From Sandarakinorhabdus sp. (GTDB lineage Bacteria > Pseudomonadota > Alphaproteobacteria > Sphingomonadales > Sphingomonadaceae), in contig JAIMKW010000002.1 in the NCBI GenBank assembly GCA_020692215.1, positions 1 through 64,000 on the forward strand: 64,000 nt of DNA, read 5' to 3'. A program made the translations under genes and the position numbers. The notes beneath the pieces are model-generated. The model ran no database searches and had not been told where the DNA came from. It saw nothing but the letters and a program-made list of their open reading frames with translations. Positions within the stretch are counted from its first letter, which is position 1. Each line of letters starts with the position of its first letter. Of the stretch, positions 18,087 through 27,381 are shown in pieces.

Positions 18087-19472
18087 TCAATCTTTCCGGG
18101 TGCGGTTCAGATAGCGGGCAAATTCGGCCCTGAGCGGGCCGGCTAGCAGGTAGAGGCCGAGGATATTGGGAATTGCCATCAGGAAATAGACGGAATCGAC
18201 GAAATCCACGATCTTGCCCAGCTCGAGCACGGCGCCGAGCGGCAGAACAAGGCAATAGCCGACCTTCCAGCCGAGATTCTGCCAGCGGCCATGGCCGAAC
18301 AGATGCTGGAACCCTTCCGCCCCGTAAAAGCCGTTGGCGATGACGGTGGAGTAGGCAAACAGGAACACGGCAACGGCAAGCACCACCGGGAACCAGGGTG
18401 CAATGGTGGCAAAGGCAGCAGAGGTGATGGCAACGCCTTCTATGCCGCCATTGGTGGCTGGATCCCATGTGCCGGCGACGAGAATGGTAAGGCCGGTGAT
18501 GGTGCAGATGACGACAGTGTCGATGAAGGGCTCGAGCAGGGCGACGAGGCCTTCGCTGGCCGGTTCACGCGTTTTGGCCTGGGCATGGGCGATGACTGCG
18601 GTGCCGACACCGGCCTCCGAGGAATAGACCGCGCGCCGCATGCCGGCAACGAAGGTGCCGAGGATACCGCCCGCGACGCTTTGGGCATTGAAGGCTTCGG
18701 TGAGGATAAGGCCGATGGCGCCCGGTATGGCGCCTGCGTTGGACAGAAGGATGATGAAGCAGCCGCCGAGATAGATGAACGCCATGGCGGGCACGAGAAT
18801 GGAGGTTGTGCGCGCAATCCAGCGGATGGAACCCAGAAGTACAAGCGCAACTGCGAGTGCAAAGACGATACCGAAGCCCAGTCGGCTTTCAATACCGGTG
18901 GCGGCCGAAACCTGCGCGAAGCTCTGGTTGACCTGGAACAGCGAGAGTGCACCGCCGAGCAGGAAAAAGGCATAGAGCCGGCCAAGCAGGTTGCCGAGCC
19001 GCGGGCGGCCTGTGGCAGCCAGGCCGTTGCGCAGTGTGACGAAGGGCCCACCACGCACGCGACCATCGGGCAGCACATCGCGGTACATGAGGCCGAGTGT
19101 GACCTCTGCGCATTTCAGCGCCATCGCGAACAGGCCGATGATGAGCATCCAGAAGATTGCGCCCGGGCCACCAAGCGTGACCGCCACCGCAACCCCGGCA
19201 ATATTGCCCAGCCCGACTGTTCCGGAAAGCGCTGTGGCGAGTGCTGCGAACTGGCTGACTTCGCCAGGCGCGGAGGGGTCATGATAGCGGCCGCGAACGA
19301 CATGCCAGGCTTCCTTAAAGCCGCGCCATTGCGGAACCCCTAGCCAGAAGGTTGCAAACACCATGGCGACAGCGAGCCACAGGACGATGAGCTGGATTTC
19401 AACGCCGGCAATGGGAACTGCGAAGAAGACGGCCGCGGAAAGGGCGTCGATTGCCTGATCAAGAAGGGTCAT
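18087..19472 (-). CDS. Alanine/glycine:cation symporter (AGCS) family protein
   Basis: 461 residues, about ten to eleven membrane segments. The AGCS signature is clear: ATALSGTVGLGNIAGVAVAV with GGPGAIFWM, then MRRAVYSSEAGVGTAVIAHAQAKT. The family co-transports alanine, glycine or D-serine with Na+ or H+. ATG 19472 is chosen because it yields the standard N-terminus; the frame remains open to 19643, inside the preceding gene. Position in an operon with a membrane alpha/beta hydrolase and OsmC gives no direct clue to substrate. Confidence 0.92.
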   Translation of the reverse strand: MTLLDQAIDALSAAVFFAVPIAGVEIQLIVLWLAVAMVFATFWLGVPQWRGFKEAWHVVRGRYHDPSAPGEVSQFAALATALSGTVGLGNIAGVAVAVTLGGPGAIFWMLIIGLFAMALKCAEVTLGLMYRDVLPDGRVRGGPFVTLRNGLAATGRPRLGNLLGRLYAFFLLGGALSLFQVNQSFAQVSAATGIESRLGFGIVFALAVALVLLGSIRWIARTTSILVPAMAFIYLGGCFIILLSNAGAIPGAIGLILTEAFNAQSVAGGILGTFVAGMRRAVYSSEAGVGTAVIAHAQAKTREPASEGLVALLEPFIDTVVICTITGLTILVAGTWDPATNGGIEGVAITSAAFATIAPWFPVVLAVAVFLFAYSTVIANGFYGAEGFQHLFGHGRWQNLGWKVGYCLVLPLGAVLELGKIVDFVDSVYFLMAIPNILGLYLLAGPLRAEFARYLNRTRKD

Positions 19473-19482
19473 CGCCTGGCTT

Positions 19483-20964
19483 TCAACGCTGCACTGTGTC
19501 GGCGGGTGCGGCCTGCCCGGCGGGCGCCAGCACAGAATCGAGCCGATCGAGGAACAAGGGGAAGAAGGGGTTGGAACTGACCCGGTTGAAGGTGCCCATG
19601 CCGACCGACAGCACCCCGTTTTCACCACGCAGGGCCAAGGCACCGAGCTTGGCGCCCTGATGATCAGCCGGATCCGGCTGGGTGCCGTAAAGCCCGTCTG
19701 TCAGCGGGAAGGGAAGTGCGATATGGGACAGCGAATAGAAGTCGCGCGGGTAGGGAACCGGAAGGATTTCGCGGGTTTCCGTCATGCTGCCGGGCTCGAA
19801 GGTGCGCAGGACGGATGTTTCCGAACCGGCTTCGCCACTGGCAACGATGGTAGTGCGGTACGCGCGCGGAGCGGTGGGCAGAAACTGGCCCAGCCTGGCA
19901 AAGGCCGACGGGCGCATCAGCGGGCCGACTGTTGCATTGCGGTTGATATCCACAAGGATCAGTTCACTGCCATTGGCGGGGAGCCTGTCGAACAGGCCTG
20001 TCCTGACCGCGGGTGCGTTCACGGTCGAATCAACAACCGAGAGGAGACCGAGCACCGGGGGCATGCGGGACAGGCGGTTGTCCCGCGCGGCAGAGTCCAT
20101 TTTTTCTGCCAGCAGCACGGTCAGGCGGTGGGCCTGTACGCCGGCGTTAACCGGGAAACTGTTGTATTTGAACGGGTTGTATTCTGGCAGCACATCCAGC
20201 CAGGCGGCCTTGCTGAAGGCCGGCAGGATGGCCGGCCAGCCTGCCACGCCGGCAAAGCGGGCAAAGGGCGTAAGGCCGATCATGGGCGATATCAGCACCA
20301 GCCTGTCGGGCATGCCGAGGCTGGCGTTTACGGTGGCATCCAGCGCGTGTGCGACAGCGAGCGCGCCACCGTTGGAATAGCCGACGATATGGAGCGGCAG
20401 CCCCGGCGCGCGGCGGCTTGCCTCGCGGACGGCGAGGCGTGTTGCGGCCTGCCAATCTTCCGCCTTGGCCGTGGCAAGCCCGGCGGGCACGGTGCCGTGG
20501 CCAGGCAGGCGGATGGCAACCACGTGGAAACCCTGCTGCTGGTAGCGCAGCGCCACATGGCGCAGGCTGTAGGGCGCGTCTGTCATTCCGTGCAGCATGA
20601 CAGCCACACCGCGCGCGGTGCCATCGGGGGCGAGCGTGAAGGAGCGGTTCCAGTTGGTGGCAAGCGACGGCGCATGCATGGGCGCCTTGGCCCAATAGCG
20701 GTTCTGCGGGATCTGCTGTTCGGGGCTGACCTTGGCGACGATTTCCGTTTCGACCTGCCGGAAGACCGTGTCTTCCGCAGCAAGCCACTGTGCCCAGTCC
20801 ATCGTGTCGATCTGGCTGGCACTGGCGTCGTCGGGCGCTTGTGTATGCCAGGGCTGCAATGGCGCTCCGCGCATGGATTCGACGGCGCGGACGCCGAAGA
20901 TGGTGGCGAGCACGATGAGGAGCACGAACAGGATAAACTTCAGGATGCGTCCAACCAGCGCCAT
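19483..20964 (-). CDS. Membrane-anchored alpha/beta hydrolase
   Basis: 493 residues. A single N-terminal hydrophobic segment (residues 7-25) anchors or exports it; the hydrolase fold follows with the oxyanion HGMTDAPYS (from 125), a LPGHG motif and nucleophile Ser197 in GYSNGG. This resembles lysophospholipase or monoglyceride-lipase-like hydrolases with a long C-terminal lid and extension. A GGGGG tract about 8 bases before ATG 20964 serves as the ribosome site. The three genes hydrolase, symporter and osmC are spaced by 10 and 3 bases. Substrate unknown. Confidence 0.8.
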   Translation of the reverse strand: MALVGRILKFILFVLLIVLATIFGVRAVESMRGAPLQPWHTQAPDDASASQIDTMDWAQWLAAEDTVFRQVETEIVAKVSPEQQIPQNRYWAKAPMHAPSLATNWNRSFTLAPDGTARGVAVMLHGMTDAPYSLRHVALRYQQQGFHVVAIRLPGHGTVPAGLATAKAEDWQAATRLAVREASRRAPGLPLHIVGYSNGGALAVAHALDATVNASLGMPDRLVLISPMIGLTPFARFAGVAGWPAILPAFSKAAWLDVLPEYNPFKYNSFPVNAGVQAHRLTVLLAEKMDSAARDNRLSRMPPVLGLLSVVDSTVNAPAVRTGLFDRLPANGSELILVDINRNATVGPLMRPSAFARLGQFLPTAPRAYRTTIVASGEAGSETSVLRTFEPGSMTETREILPVPYPRDFYSLSHIALPFPLTDGLYGTQPDPADHQGAKLGALALRGENGVLSVGMGTFNRVSSNPFFPLFLDRLDSVLAPAGQAAPADTVQR

Positions 20965-21253
20965 TCGCGTGCCCCCTTTTGAATGCGATTTCAGGCTGTT
21001 TTGATGATGCCTAGCGGTTCGCAAGGGGCCGGTCACGGGTTTTTGCGCCGCAGTCCAGCCGGGCACAGCTATTGGCAGACCTATTGTAAAAATACGACAT
21101 TCGTGACAGAGTGTCGCAGTCGGATTGCATTCCTGTCGTATCCTTTGGAGGGGGACCTTTGGAGGCTGGTGCATGATCGACACGCCGGTGTTCCGGCAGG
21201 GGAGGGACCCGGAGGGGATGGCGGCTCGCCACCGGTTTCAAGAGGGGACTAGC

Positions 21254-21697
21254 ATGAAGAGACTGAAGATTGCCGCTCTGGCGGCCGCATTCCTGTTTTC
21301 GACGGCACCAGCCATGGCACAGGAAGCGCCATTCCCGTTCAAGGACGGCTCCTATTGGAATGTATCCGCAATTCATGTGAAGGATGGCAAGGGCGTTGCC
21401 TATGCCAAGCATCTTGCAAACAGTTGGACAGTCCAGATGGACTTCGCCAAGAAGAATGGATGGGTCAAGGATTATCATATCCTGACCAATGAATATCCGC
21501 GCGATGGTGAGCCATCGCTGTATCTCGTGACGATCTTCGACAGCATGGCAAGCCCGGAGGAAAACGAGAAGCGGGCCGCAATGTATAGAGCCAATGTGAA
21601 GAAATCGATGGAGCAGTTGGCGGCAGAATCCGGCCAGCGCACCGAGATGCGCACGGTTGGAAGTCAGTCATTGCTGCGCGAACAGATCAAGCGCTGA
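21254..21697 (+). CDS. Secreted protein of unknown function
   Basis: 147 residues with a textbook signal peptide (MKRLKIAALAAAFLFSTAPAMA, cut before QEAPFPF) and an AGAGGGGA ribosome site. The mature part, FKDGSYWNVSAIHVKDGKG then YAKHLANSWTVQMDFAKKNGWVKDYHIL and a RTVGSQSLLRE tail, looks like a compact alpha/beta domain similar to dimeric ferredoxin-fold (NIPSNAP/EthD-like) proteins, but I do not recognise the family with certainty. It is transcribed alone, with a 289-base gap upstream and the exonuclease gene 63 bases downstream. Confidence 0.75.
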   Translation: MKRLKIAALAAAFLFSTAPAMAQEAPFPFKDGSYWNVSAIHVKDGKGVAYAKHLANSWTVQMDFAKKNGWVKDYHILTNEYPRDGEPSLYLVTIFDSMASPEENEKRAAMYRANVKKSMEQLAAESGQRTEMRTVGSQSLLREQIKR

Positions 21698-21760
21698 TGC
21701 GACACTGACGGGGGATGCCCGCCGCTGGAACTGTGGCGGCGGGGCCCCTATCCTTGGGCA

Positions 21761-22765
21761 ATGGCGCCCGACGTTGCAGACTGGCTGACAGTGAGCCCGC
21801 AGGGGCTGTATCTGCCAACGGCGGATGCCTGGATCGATCCGGCACGGCCCATGGCGCGCGCCATCATCACCCACGGCCACAGCGATCATGCGCGCGGTGG
21901 CCATGGCGAGGTGCTGGCCACAGCGGAGACGCTGGCGATCATGGCGGAGCGCTATGGCGCGCAGCCGGGCGGGCGGCCGCTGGCGCACGGCGAAGCAGTG
22001 AACCTTGGTGGGGTGCGGGTCAGCCTGCATCCAGCCGGGCATGTGCTTGGCTCTGCCCAGGTGCGGCTGGAACGCGATGGCGCGGTGGTGGTGGTTTCGG
22101 GCGATTACAAGCGCAGCGCTGACCCGACCTGTGCACCGTTCGAGCCGGTGCCTTGCGACATCTTCGTGACCGAAGCGACCTTTGCGTTGCCGGTTTTCCG
22201 CCATCCGCCGGCCGAGGCCGAAGTCGCGCGGGCGCTCGCCGTGCTGGCTGCAAACCCAGAGCGCTGCCTGCTGATCGGCGCTTATGCGCTGGGCAAGGCG
22301 CAGCGGGTGGTGGCGCTGCTGCGCGCCGCGGGGCACGATGCGCCCGTCTATCTGCACGGTGCGATGCTGAAGCTGATGGCACTGTATCAGCAGCTTGGCG
22401 TGGAACTGGGCGATTTGCGCCCTGCCGCCGGTATGCCGGCCGAGGCGCTACGCGGGCATGTGGTGATGGCGCCGCCCTCGGCGCTGGCCGACCGCTGGAG
22501 CCGGCGATTGCCCGACCCGATCACCGCCATGGCCTCGGGGTGGATGCGGGTTCGTGCACGGGCGCGGCAGCGCGGCGCAGAGCTGCCGCTGGTGATTTCA
22601 GACCATGCCGATTGGGATGAGCTGACGGCCACCGTGCTGGAGCTTCGCCCGAAGGCGCTCTGGGTGACGCACGGACGCGAAGATGCGCTGGTGCACTGGT
22701 GTTCTATGCACCAGATAACGGCCCGGGCCCTTCACCTTGTTGGGCGCGAGGATGAGGCGGAATGA
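21761..22765 (+). CDS. Ligase-associated DNA exonuclease (metallo-beta-lactamase fold)
   Basis: 334 residues of the mRNA-3'-end-processing-factor-like MBL family. The metal motif is HGHSDHARGG starting at residue 38, preceded by the conserved DWLTVSPQGLYLPTADAWIDP. Asp in SGDYKRS and the ISDHADWDEL segment supply further ligands. Genes of this type are almost always paired with an ATP-dependent DNA ligase, as here, with a 4-base ATGA overlap; the pair is proposed to process and seal damaged DNA ends. No strong ribosome site precedes ATG 21761. Confidence 0.92.
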   Translation: MAPDVADWLTVSPQGLYLPTADAWIDPARPMARAIITHGHSDHARGGHGEVLATAETLAIMAERYGAQPGGRPLAHGEAVNLGGVRVSLHPAGHVLGSAQVRLERDGAVVVVSGDYKRSADPTCAPFEPVPCDIFVTEATFALPVFRHPPAEAEVARALAVLAANPERCLLIGAYALGKAQRVVALLRAAGHDAPVYLHGAMLKLMALYQQLGVELGDLRPAAGMPAEALRGHVVMAPPSALADRWSRRLPDPITAMASGWMRVRARARQRGAELPLVISDHADWDELTATVLELRPKALWVTHGREDALVHWCSMHQITARALHLVGREDEAE

Positions 22766-24330
22766 GCAGCCTTTCGGGGTTCTCCGCGTTGCTGGCCGGG
22801 CTCTCATTTGCCGGCGGGCGCAATGCGAAGCTGAAGCTCATCGCGGACTGGCTGGTGGCGACGCCTGATCCGGACCGGGGTTGGGGTCTTGCGGCGCTGA
22901 CCGGCGGGCTCGATCTGCCGGGGGTGAAGCCGGCGCTCATCCGCGCGCTGATCGAGGAGCGGGTCGATCCCCTGCTGTTCCGGTTGTCCTATGATTATGT
23001 TGGCGATCTGGCTGAAACGGTCTCGCTGTTGTGGGAACCGCGCCGTGGCGATGAAGCGCCGGGGCTCGCTGATGTGGTGGAGAGGCTGGGCAGGCTTTCG
23101 CGTGGCGACGGGCCCGCTGTTCTGGCCGGGCTGCTTGACCGGCTGGATGAATCCGGCCGCTATGCGCTGCTGAAGCTGGCGACAGGCAATCTGCGCGCAG
23201 GCGCTGGCGCACGGCTCGCACGGCTGGGGTTTGCCCAGGCGTTCGGTTTGGCGGTCGACGATGTGGAGGAGCTGTGGCACGGGATTTCGCCGCCTTATGC
23301 CGAGCTGTTCCGTTGGGCCGAGGGGAAATCGGATCGGCCCGATCTGTCCACCCGTCCGCTGTTTCACCCCTTCATGCTGGCGCATGCGCTGGAGGCTCCG
23401 GAGGAGCTCGATGTTGCAGCCTATTCGGCAGAATGGAAATGGGATGGCATCCGGGCCATGGCGGTGCGGGTGGCCGGTGAGGCAAGGCTGTATTCGCGGG
23501 ATGGCAATGATATTTCCCGCATGTTTCCCGAAGTCACCAGCGCGCTTTGTGCAGACGCAGTGCTGGACGGAGAGCTTCTGGTGCGCGGCGATGGCGCAGT
23601 GGGCAGCTTCAATGCACTGCAGCAAAGACTGGGACGCAAGACGGTTTCCGCCGCCATGCTCGAACAATTCCCGGTGTTCCTGCGTTGTTATGACCTGCTG
23701 TTCGACGGCTGCGAGGACGTACGCCAATTGCCGCTGATGGAACGCCGTGCGCGACTGGCCGATGTGGTGCGGGGGATGGACCCGGCGTGGTTCGATCTTT
23801 CGCCCGATCTCGAGGCGGGTTCTTTGCAGGCGTTGGCCGCCCTTCGCGCGGCTCCGCCCGACCCGGCGATCGAGGGTTTGATGCTGAAACGGCGGGATTC
23901 CGCTTATGTCGCCGGGCGGCGCGCAGGGCTGTGGTACAAATGGAAGCGCGACGCGATGACGGCGGATTGCGTGCTGATGTATGCGCAGCGCGGCCATGGC
24001 AAACGATCGAGCTTCTATTCGGATTTCACCTTTGGCGCGTGGGCGGCTGACGGGGCCTTGCTGCCAGTTGGCAAGGCCTATTTCGGCTTCACGGATGCCG
24101 AATTGAAGTGGCTGGACCAGTGGGTGCGCACACATACAACCAACCGTTTCGGCCCGGTGCGCGAGGTGGAGAAGGCGCTGGTTCTGGAAGTGGCGTTCGA
24201 CAGCATCGCGGCGAGCACGCGGCACAAATCCGGCCTGGCGATGCGGTTCCCGCGGATCGCCCGCATCCGGACGGACAAGCCGGCAGCACAAGCCGATACG
24301 GTGGAAGGGCTTCGGCGGCAGGCAGGGTAG
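22762..24330 (+). CDS. Cisplatin damage response-type ATP-dependent DNA ligase
   Basis: 522 residues. An N-terminal helical DNA-binding domain leads to the adenylation domain with nucleophile Lys226 in EWKWDGIR, then RLYSRDGNDIS, DGELL and the LMLKRRDSAYVAGRRAG and LWYKWKRD motifs; the C-terminal OB domain ends near VLEVAFDSIAASTRHKSGLAMRFPRI. This matches the Caulobacter-type ligase family linked to crosslink and cisplatin tolerance. It is translationally coupled to the exonuclease gene and followed by a BLUF gene on the same strand, 67 bases away. Confidence 0.92.
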   Translation: MSSLSGFSALLAGLSFAGGRNAKLKLIADWLVATPDPDRGWGLAALTGGLDLPGVKPALIRALIEERVDPLLFRLSYDYVGDLAETVSLLWEPRRGDEAPGLADVVERLGRLSRGDGPAVLAGLLDRLDESGRYALLKLATGNLRAGAGARLARLGFAQAFGLAVDDVEELWHGISPPYAELFRWAEGKSDRPDLSTRPLFHPFMLAHALEAPEELDVAAYSAEWKWDGIRAMAVRVAGEARLYSRDGNDISRMFPEVTSALCADAVLDGELLVRGDGAVGSFNALQQRLGRKTVSAAMLEQFPVFLRCYDLLFDGCEDVRQLPLMERRARLADVVRGMDPAWFDLSPDLEAGSLQALAALRAAPPDPAIEGLMLKRRDSAYVAGRRAGLWYKWKRDAMTADCVLMYAQRGHGKRSSFYSDFTFGAWAADGALLPVGKAYFGFTDAELKWLDQWVRTHTTNRFGPVREVEKALVLEVAFDSIAASTRHKSGLAMRFPRIARIRTDKPAAQADTVEGLRRQAG

Positions 24331-24397
24331 GCGGGCGGCTGTTTTCTGCTAGGCTTTGACTGTACGGTGCACCGCCGTGCCTGAAGGAAGCCTGCCG

Positions 24398-24802
24398 ATG
24401 CTCCAGCTGATTTACACATCGCGATCATTCGGGTTCGATGATGCGATCCTGGCCGGAATCCTGCTGGATGCGCGGCGGTGCAATGTGCGCGACGGGATCA
24501 CCGGATCGCTGGTGTGCCGGCAGGATGTTTATCTGCAACTGCTGGAAGGCCCTGCCGAAGCGGTGGAAGCCTGTTTTGCGCGCATTGCCCAGGATGATCG
24601 GCACCTGGATGTGCAACTGAAAGTGAAGCGCCAGGTGGAAAGCCGGCTGTTTCCGGAATGGGCAATGCGGCACGATCCGGCCCGATCGTGGATGTGGAGC
24701 GCGTCCGACGTGGAAAACGGAGCCGCAGTGCGGGCAACGCCGGATGAGGTTATCGCGATTTTCGAGCGGATCGCACTGGACCATGCCGAAGCTGCAAGCT
24801 AG
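24398..24802 (+). CDS. Short BLUF-domain blue-light sensor
   Basis: 134 residues, essentially a lone BLUF domain. The flavin photocycle residues are all present: Tyr6 in LIYTSRS, Asn29 in RRCNVRDGITG, Gln47 in YLQLLEG, and Trp88/Met90 in PEWAM. There is no output domain, so it must signal by protein contact, as YcgF-like and PixD-like short BLUFs do. A GAAGGAAG ribosome site is 7 bases before ATG 24398. Its place directly after the DNA-ligase pair, same strand, suggests possible co-transcription, but the 67-base gap could hold its own promoter. Confidence 0.93.
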   Translation: MLQLIYTSRSFGFDDAILAGILLDARRCNVRDGITGSLVCRQDVYLQLLEGPAEAVEACFARIAQDDRHLDVQLKVKRQVESRLFPEWAMRHDPARSWMWSASDVENGAAVRATPDEVIAIFERIALDHAEAAS

Positions 24803-24912
24803 CCGGGCCGTGCCGACAGGTCGCAATTCTTGACAATTCGGGCCGTTCTTTCGCTTGGATGGGGCTGACGCCGGGGTTAACCCTGATTTCCTGATTGGTT
24901 GGGAGTTCGGGT

Positions 24913-26466
24913 TTGCGCTTGCTGTTGCGTCTGGCATCATGGCTGTTGTGCGGCCTGCTGTTTGCCGGGCCGCTGCAGGCTGGCTGGAAAGTGGCCGAGA
25001 CTGCCAATTTCCGCGTTCATTCCGAGGCATCTGACGAGAGGCTCATCGAACAGGCCGCGGTGCTGGAGGATTTTCGCGCTCTGCTGATGCGCATGACCGG
25101 CCATACACCGCCCGATGGAACGCCGAAACTCGATGTGTTCATGGTGGATGATCTTGCCATTGCGATGCCCTGGCGGGCCCCTGCAAAGGGCATGGCGGGC
25201 TTTTATCGCGCCGACGCTGGGCGAATTTCCGCAGTTGCGCTCGATCGGACGGGCGGCCGCGAGTTCGACGTCAATGCGCAGCAGATCCTGTTGCATGAAT
25301 ATGCCCATCATTTCATGCTGGCGGCCAATGGGCCGGCTTATCCGGCCTGGTATGTGGAAGGCTTCGCCGAATATTTCTCCACCGCCGAGTTTCGCCCTGA
25401 ACGGATCGAGTTCGGCAAGGTAAGCCCCAACCGCGGGTTGTGGCTTTCCAACGCAGCCTGGTTGCCTCTGGAAACGGTTCTGGCGGGAAGGCCCGAAACA
25501 TCCGGCGGCAAATCGGCGGCGATGTTCTATGCGCAAAGCTGGGCGTTGACGCACTACATGTTTCGTATGCCGGGCATGCGGGACAGGCTGGTCGCCTATC
25601 TGAAGGCCTTTTCGGGTGGCATGGATCCGGTGGCGGCGTTTCGCCTGCATATCGACCCTGACCTCGACGCCTTCCAATCGAAGCTGCGCCGTTATGTGAA
25701 TGGGAAATCCACCTATTCCCGGTTCGACCGGCCTCCGGCTACGCCCGCCGGGGTGCATGTGCAGGCGCTGCCGCCATCGGCTGGAACGATGCTGATGCGG
25801 CTGGTGGCGCTGGAGCATGGGGTGGGTGCCAACACAGCTGCGGTGGCGCTGGACGATGTGAGGGCGCTCGCCAGGGCTGCACAGAGTGATTCTCTGGCCA
25901 AACGGACGCTCGCGGTTGCCGAACTTCAGCATGGCGATCCGGCTGTGGCTGCAGGGCTGCTGGACATGTTGCTGGCGGAAGCCCCGAAAGACCCTGACCT
26001 GCTGCGCTGGCGGGCACTTTCAGCAAGGCCGATGGCGCGCGGCGCTTCGCCGGCGGTGGTGGCGGAAGCCAAGCAGTTGCTGGTGCGTGCATTCCGCAGC
26101 GACCCGAACGACTGGCGCACGCTGCATGCCTATGTGCGCCTGCATGGGCCGATGTCCCGCCCGTTGCCGCCCGAGGTGCTGGAGGTGTTGCTGCGTGCGC
26201 ATGAACTGGCGCCGCAGGTTTCCGAAGTGGTGCTGGATACGGCTGTTGCCCTGCACAATGCGGGGATGGTGCGGGAAGCCGCATATGTGTTGCAGCCGCT
26301 GGCCTACTCTCCGCACGGCGGGCCTGCGGCAGAGCTTGCGGGCCGGCTGCTGGACCGGGCGCGGGCCGGGGACCGGCGCGGCTTCATGGGCGAAGTGACA
26401 GCCGCCCGCCAGCGCCGCGGGACAGAGCTTGCAATTCTGGTGAGCCCGGGTGCTCAGGCGCGGTAG
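24913..26466 (+). CDS. Secreted gluzincin-like metallopeptidase with C-terminal helical repeats
   Basis: 517 residues. Signal peptide (LLLRLASWLLCGLLFAGPLQA) is followed by a zinc peptidase domain with HEYAHH at 128-133 and a WYVEGFAEYF third-ligand segment (Glu149 and Glu153). The C-terminal half is alanine-rich helix pairs (for example DDVRALARAAQSDSLAKRTL) resembling TPR-like repeats. Similar proteins are annotated as DUF1570-type or unassigned peptidases. TTG 24913 follows GGGAG by 7 bases; no ATG is available in a suitable place. Its last 13 bases overlap the end of the convergent tesB gene. Confidence 0.78.
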   Translation: MRLLLRLASWLLCGLLFAGPLQAGWKVAETANFRVHSEASDERLIEQAAVLEDFRALLMRMTGHTPPDGTPKLDVFMVDDLAIAMPWRAPAKGMAGFYRADAGRISAVALDRTGGREFDVNAQQILLHEYAHHFMLAANGPAYPAWYVEGFAEYFSTAEFRPERIEFGKVSPNRGLWLSNAAWLPLETVLAGRPETSGGKSAAMFYAQSWALTHYMFRMPGMRDRLVAYLKAFSGGMDPVAAFRLHIDPDLDAFQSKLRRYVNGKSTYSRFDRPPATPAGVHVQALPPSAGTMLMRLVALEHGVGANTAAVALDDVRALARAAQSDSLAKRTLAVAELQHGDPAVAAGLLDMLLAEAPKDPDLLRWRALSARPMARGASPAVVAEAKQLLVRAFRSDPNDWRTLHAYVRLHGPMSRPLPPEVLEVLLRAHELAPQVSEVVLDTAVALHNAGMVREAAYVLQPLAYSPHGGPAAELAGRLLDRARAGDRRGFMGEVTAARQRRGTELAILVSPGAQAR

Positions 26467-27317
26467 CGGATCAGCCCTTCCTGCACCACTGTTGCGATCA
26501 ATGTTCCTGACTGTGTGAAGATCTTCCCGATGTTCAGGCCCCGCCCGCCCGAAGCGGCTGGGCTTGCCTGATCGAACAGCAGCCATTGGCCCGGATCCGG
26601 CTCCTGGTGAAACCATATGGCGTGATCGAGGCTGGCGGCCTGCAGCTTCTGGTCGGTCCAGGCCACGGCGTGGGGCAGCAGGCATGTGTCGAGCAGGGTC
26701 ATATCGGTTGCGTAGGCGAACAGCGCGGCACGCAGTGCCTGGCCTTCGGGAACAACCCCATCAGCCCTGAACCAGTTCTGCGTGAGAGGTGGACTGCTGT
26801 GCGGGCGGAACGGATTGAGCGGCTTCACCGGGCGGAATTCGAATGGACGGTCCCGCGTTGCCCAGATTGTGCGCCAGGGTTCCGGGATCCTTTCGCCGGC
26901 CTGCTGGTGGAGTTCACGCTCGTTGGGCAGGCCATCGGGCCCCTGTGTTTCGGGCATCGGGTCCTGATGGGTGAAGCCCTGTTCGCGCTGCTGGAAGCTG
27001 GCAGCGAGCGAGAAGATGGCGCGGCCGTGCTGAATGGCGGTGACCCGGCGCGTTGTGAAACTGGCGCCATCGCGCTCGCGGTCGACCTTGTAGAGAATGG
27101 GGATCTTGGGCTCGCCGGGGCGGATGAAATAGCTGTGCAGGCTGTGGACCGGGCGGTCGCTGGCAACGGTGCGCTGGGCCGCCGCGAGCGCCTGGGCTAC
27201 CACCTGGCCACCGTAAACACGGACCCAGCCTTCATCGGTGTTGGTGCCGCGATAGAGATCGACTTCGATTTCCTCGACATCGAGGAGGCGGACAAGGCGT
27301 GCAAGACTGTTGGGCAT
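26454..27317 (-). CDS. tesB: Acyl-CoA thioesterase II
   Basis: 287 residues with the double hot-dog TesB fold: VYGGQVVAQALAAAQRTV and HSYFIRPGEP in the first repeat, ATDMTLLDTCLLPHA and SLDHAIWFHQ with GRGLNIGKIFTQSG in the second. The Asp in LDHAIWFH and the Gln/Ser of the ASPAASGGRG region correspond to the catalytic Asp/Thr/Gln network. It hydrolyses medium- and long-chain acyl-CoA in the cytoplasm. ATG 27317; divergent from the GDT1 transporter with a palindrome between them. Confidence 0.95.
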   Translation of the reverse strand: MPNSLARLVRLLDVEEIEVDLYRGTNTDEGWVRVYGGQVVAQALAAAQRTVASDRPVHSLHSYFIRPGEPKIPILYKVDRERDGASFTTRRVTAIQHGRAIFSLAASFQQREQGFTHQDPMPETQGPDGLPNERELHQQAGERIPEPWRTIWATRDRPFEFRPVKPLNPFRPHSSPPLTQNWFRADGVVPEGQALRAALFAYATDMTLLDTCLLPHAVAWTDQKLQAASLDHAIWFHQEPDPGQWLLFDQASPAASGGRGLNIGKIFTQSGTLIATVVQEGLIRYRA

Positions 27318-27337
27318 TCCCTGCGGTTAGGGGCAGG

Positions 27338-27360
27338 CGGCTGGCCTTGCAAGCCAGCCG
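27338..27360. repeat. Inverted repeat between tesB and the GDT1 gene
   Basis: Perfect 8-bp arms CGGCTGGC (27338-27345) and GCCAGCCG (27353-27360) flank a 7-base centre, CTTGCAA. There is no T-run, and it sits in a 64-bp gap between two divergent starts, so an operator or leader hairpin is more likely than a terminator. Confidence 0.45.
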
Positions 27361-27381
27361 ATGGCCGGGCAGGGGACGGCA

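Noticed and set aside
27318..27381. yybP-ykoY manganese riboswitch before the GDT1 gene
   Set aside because: Only 64 bases are available and the conserved loops of that riboswitch are not seen.
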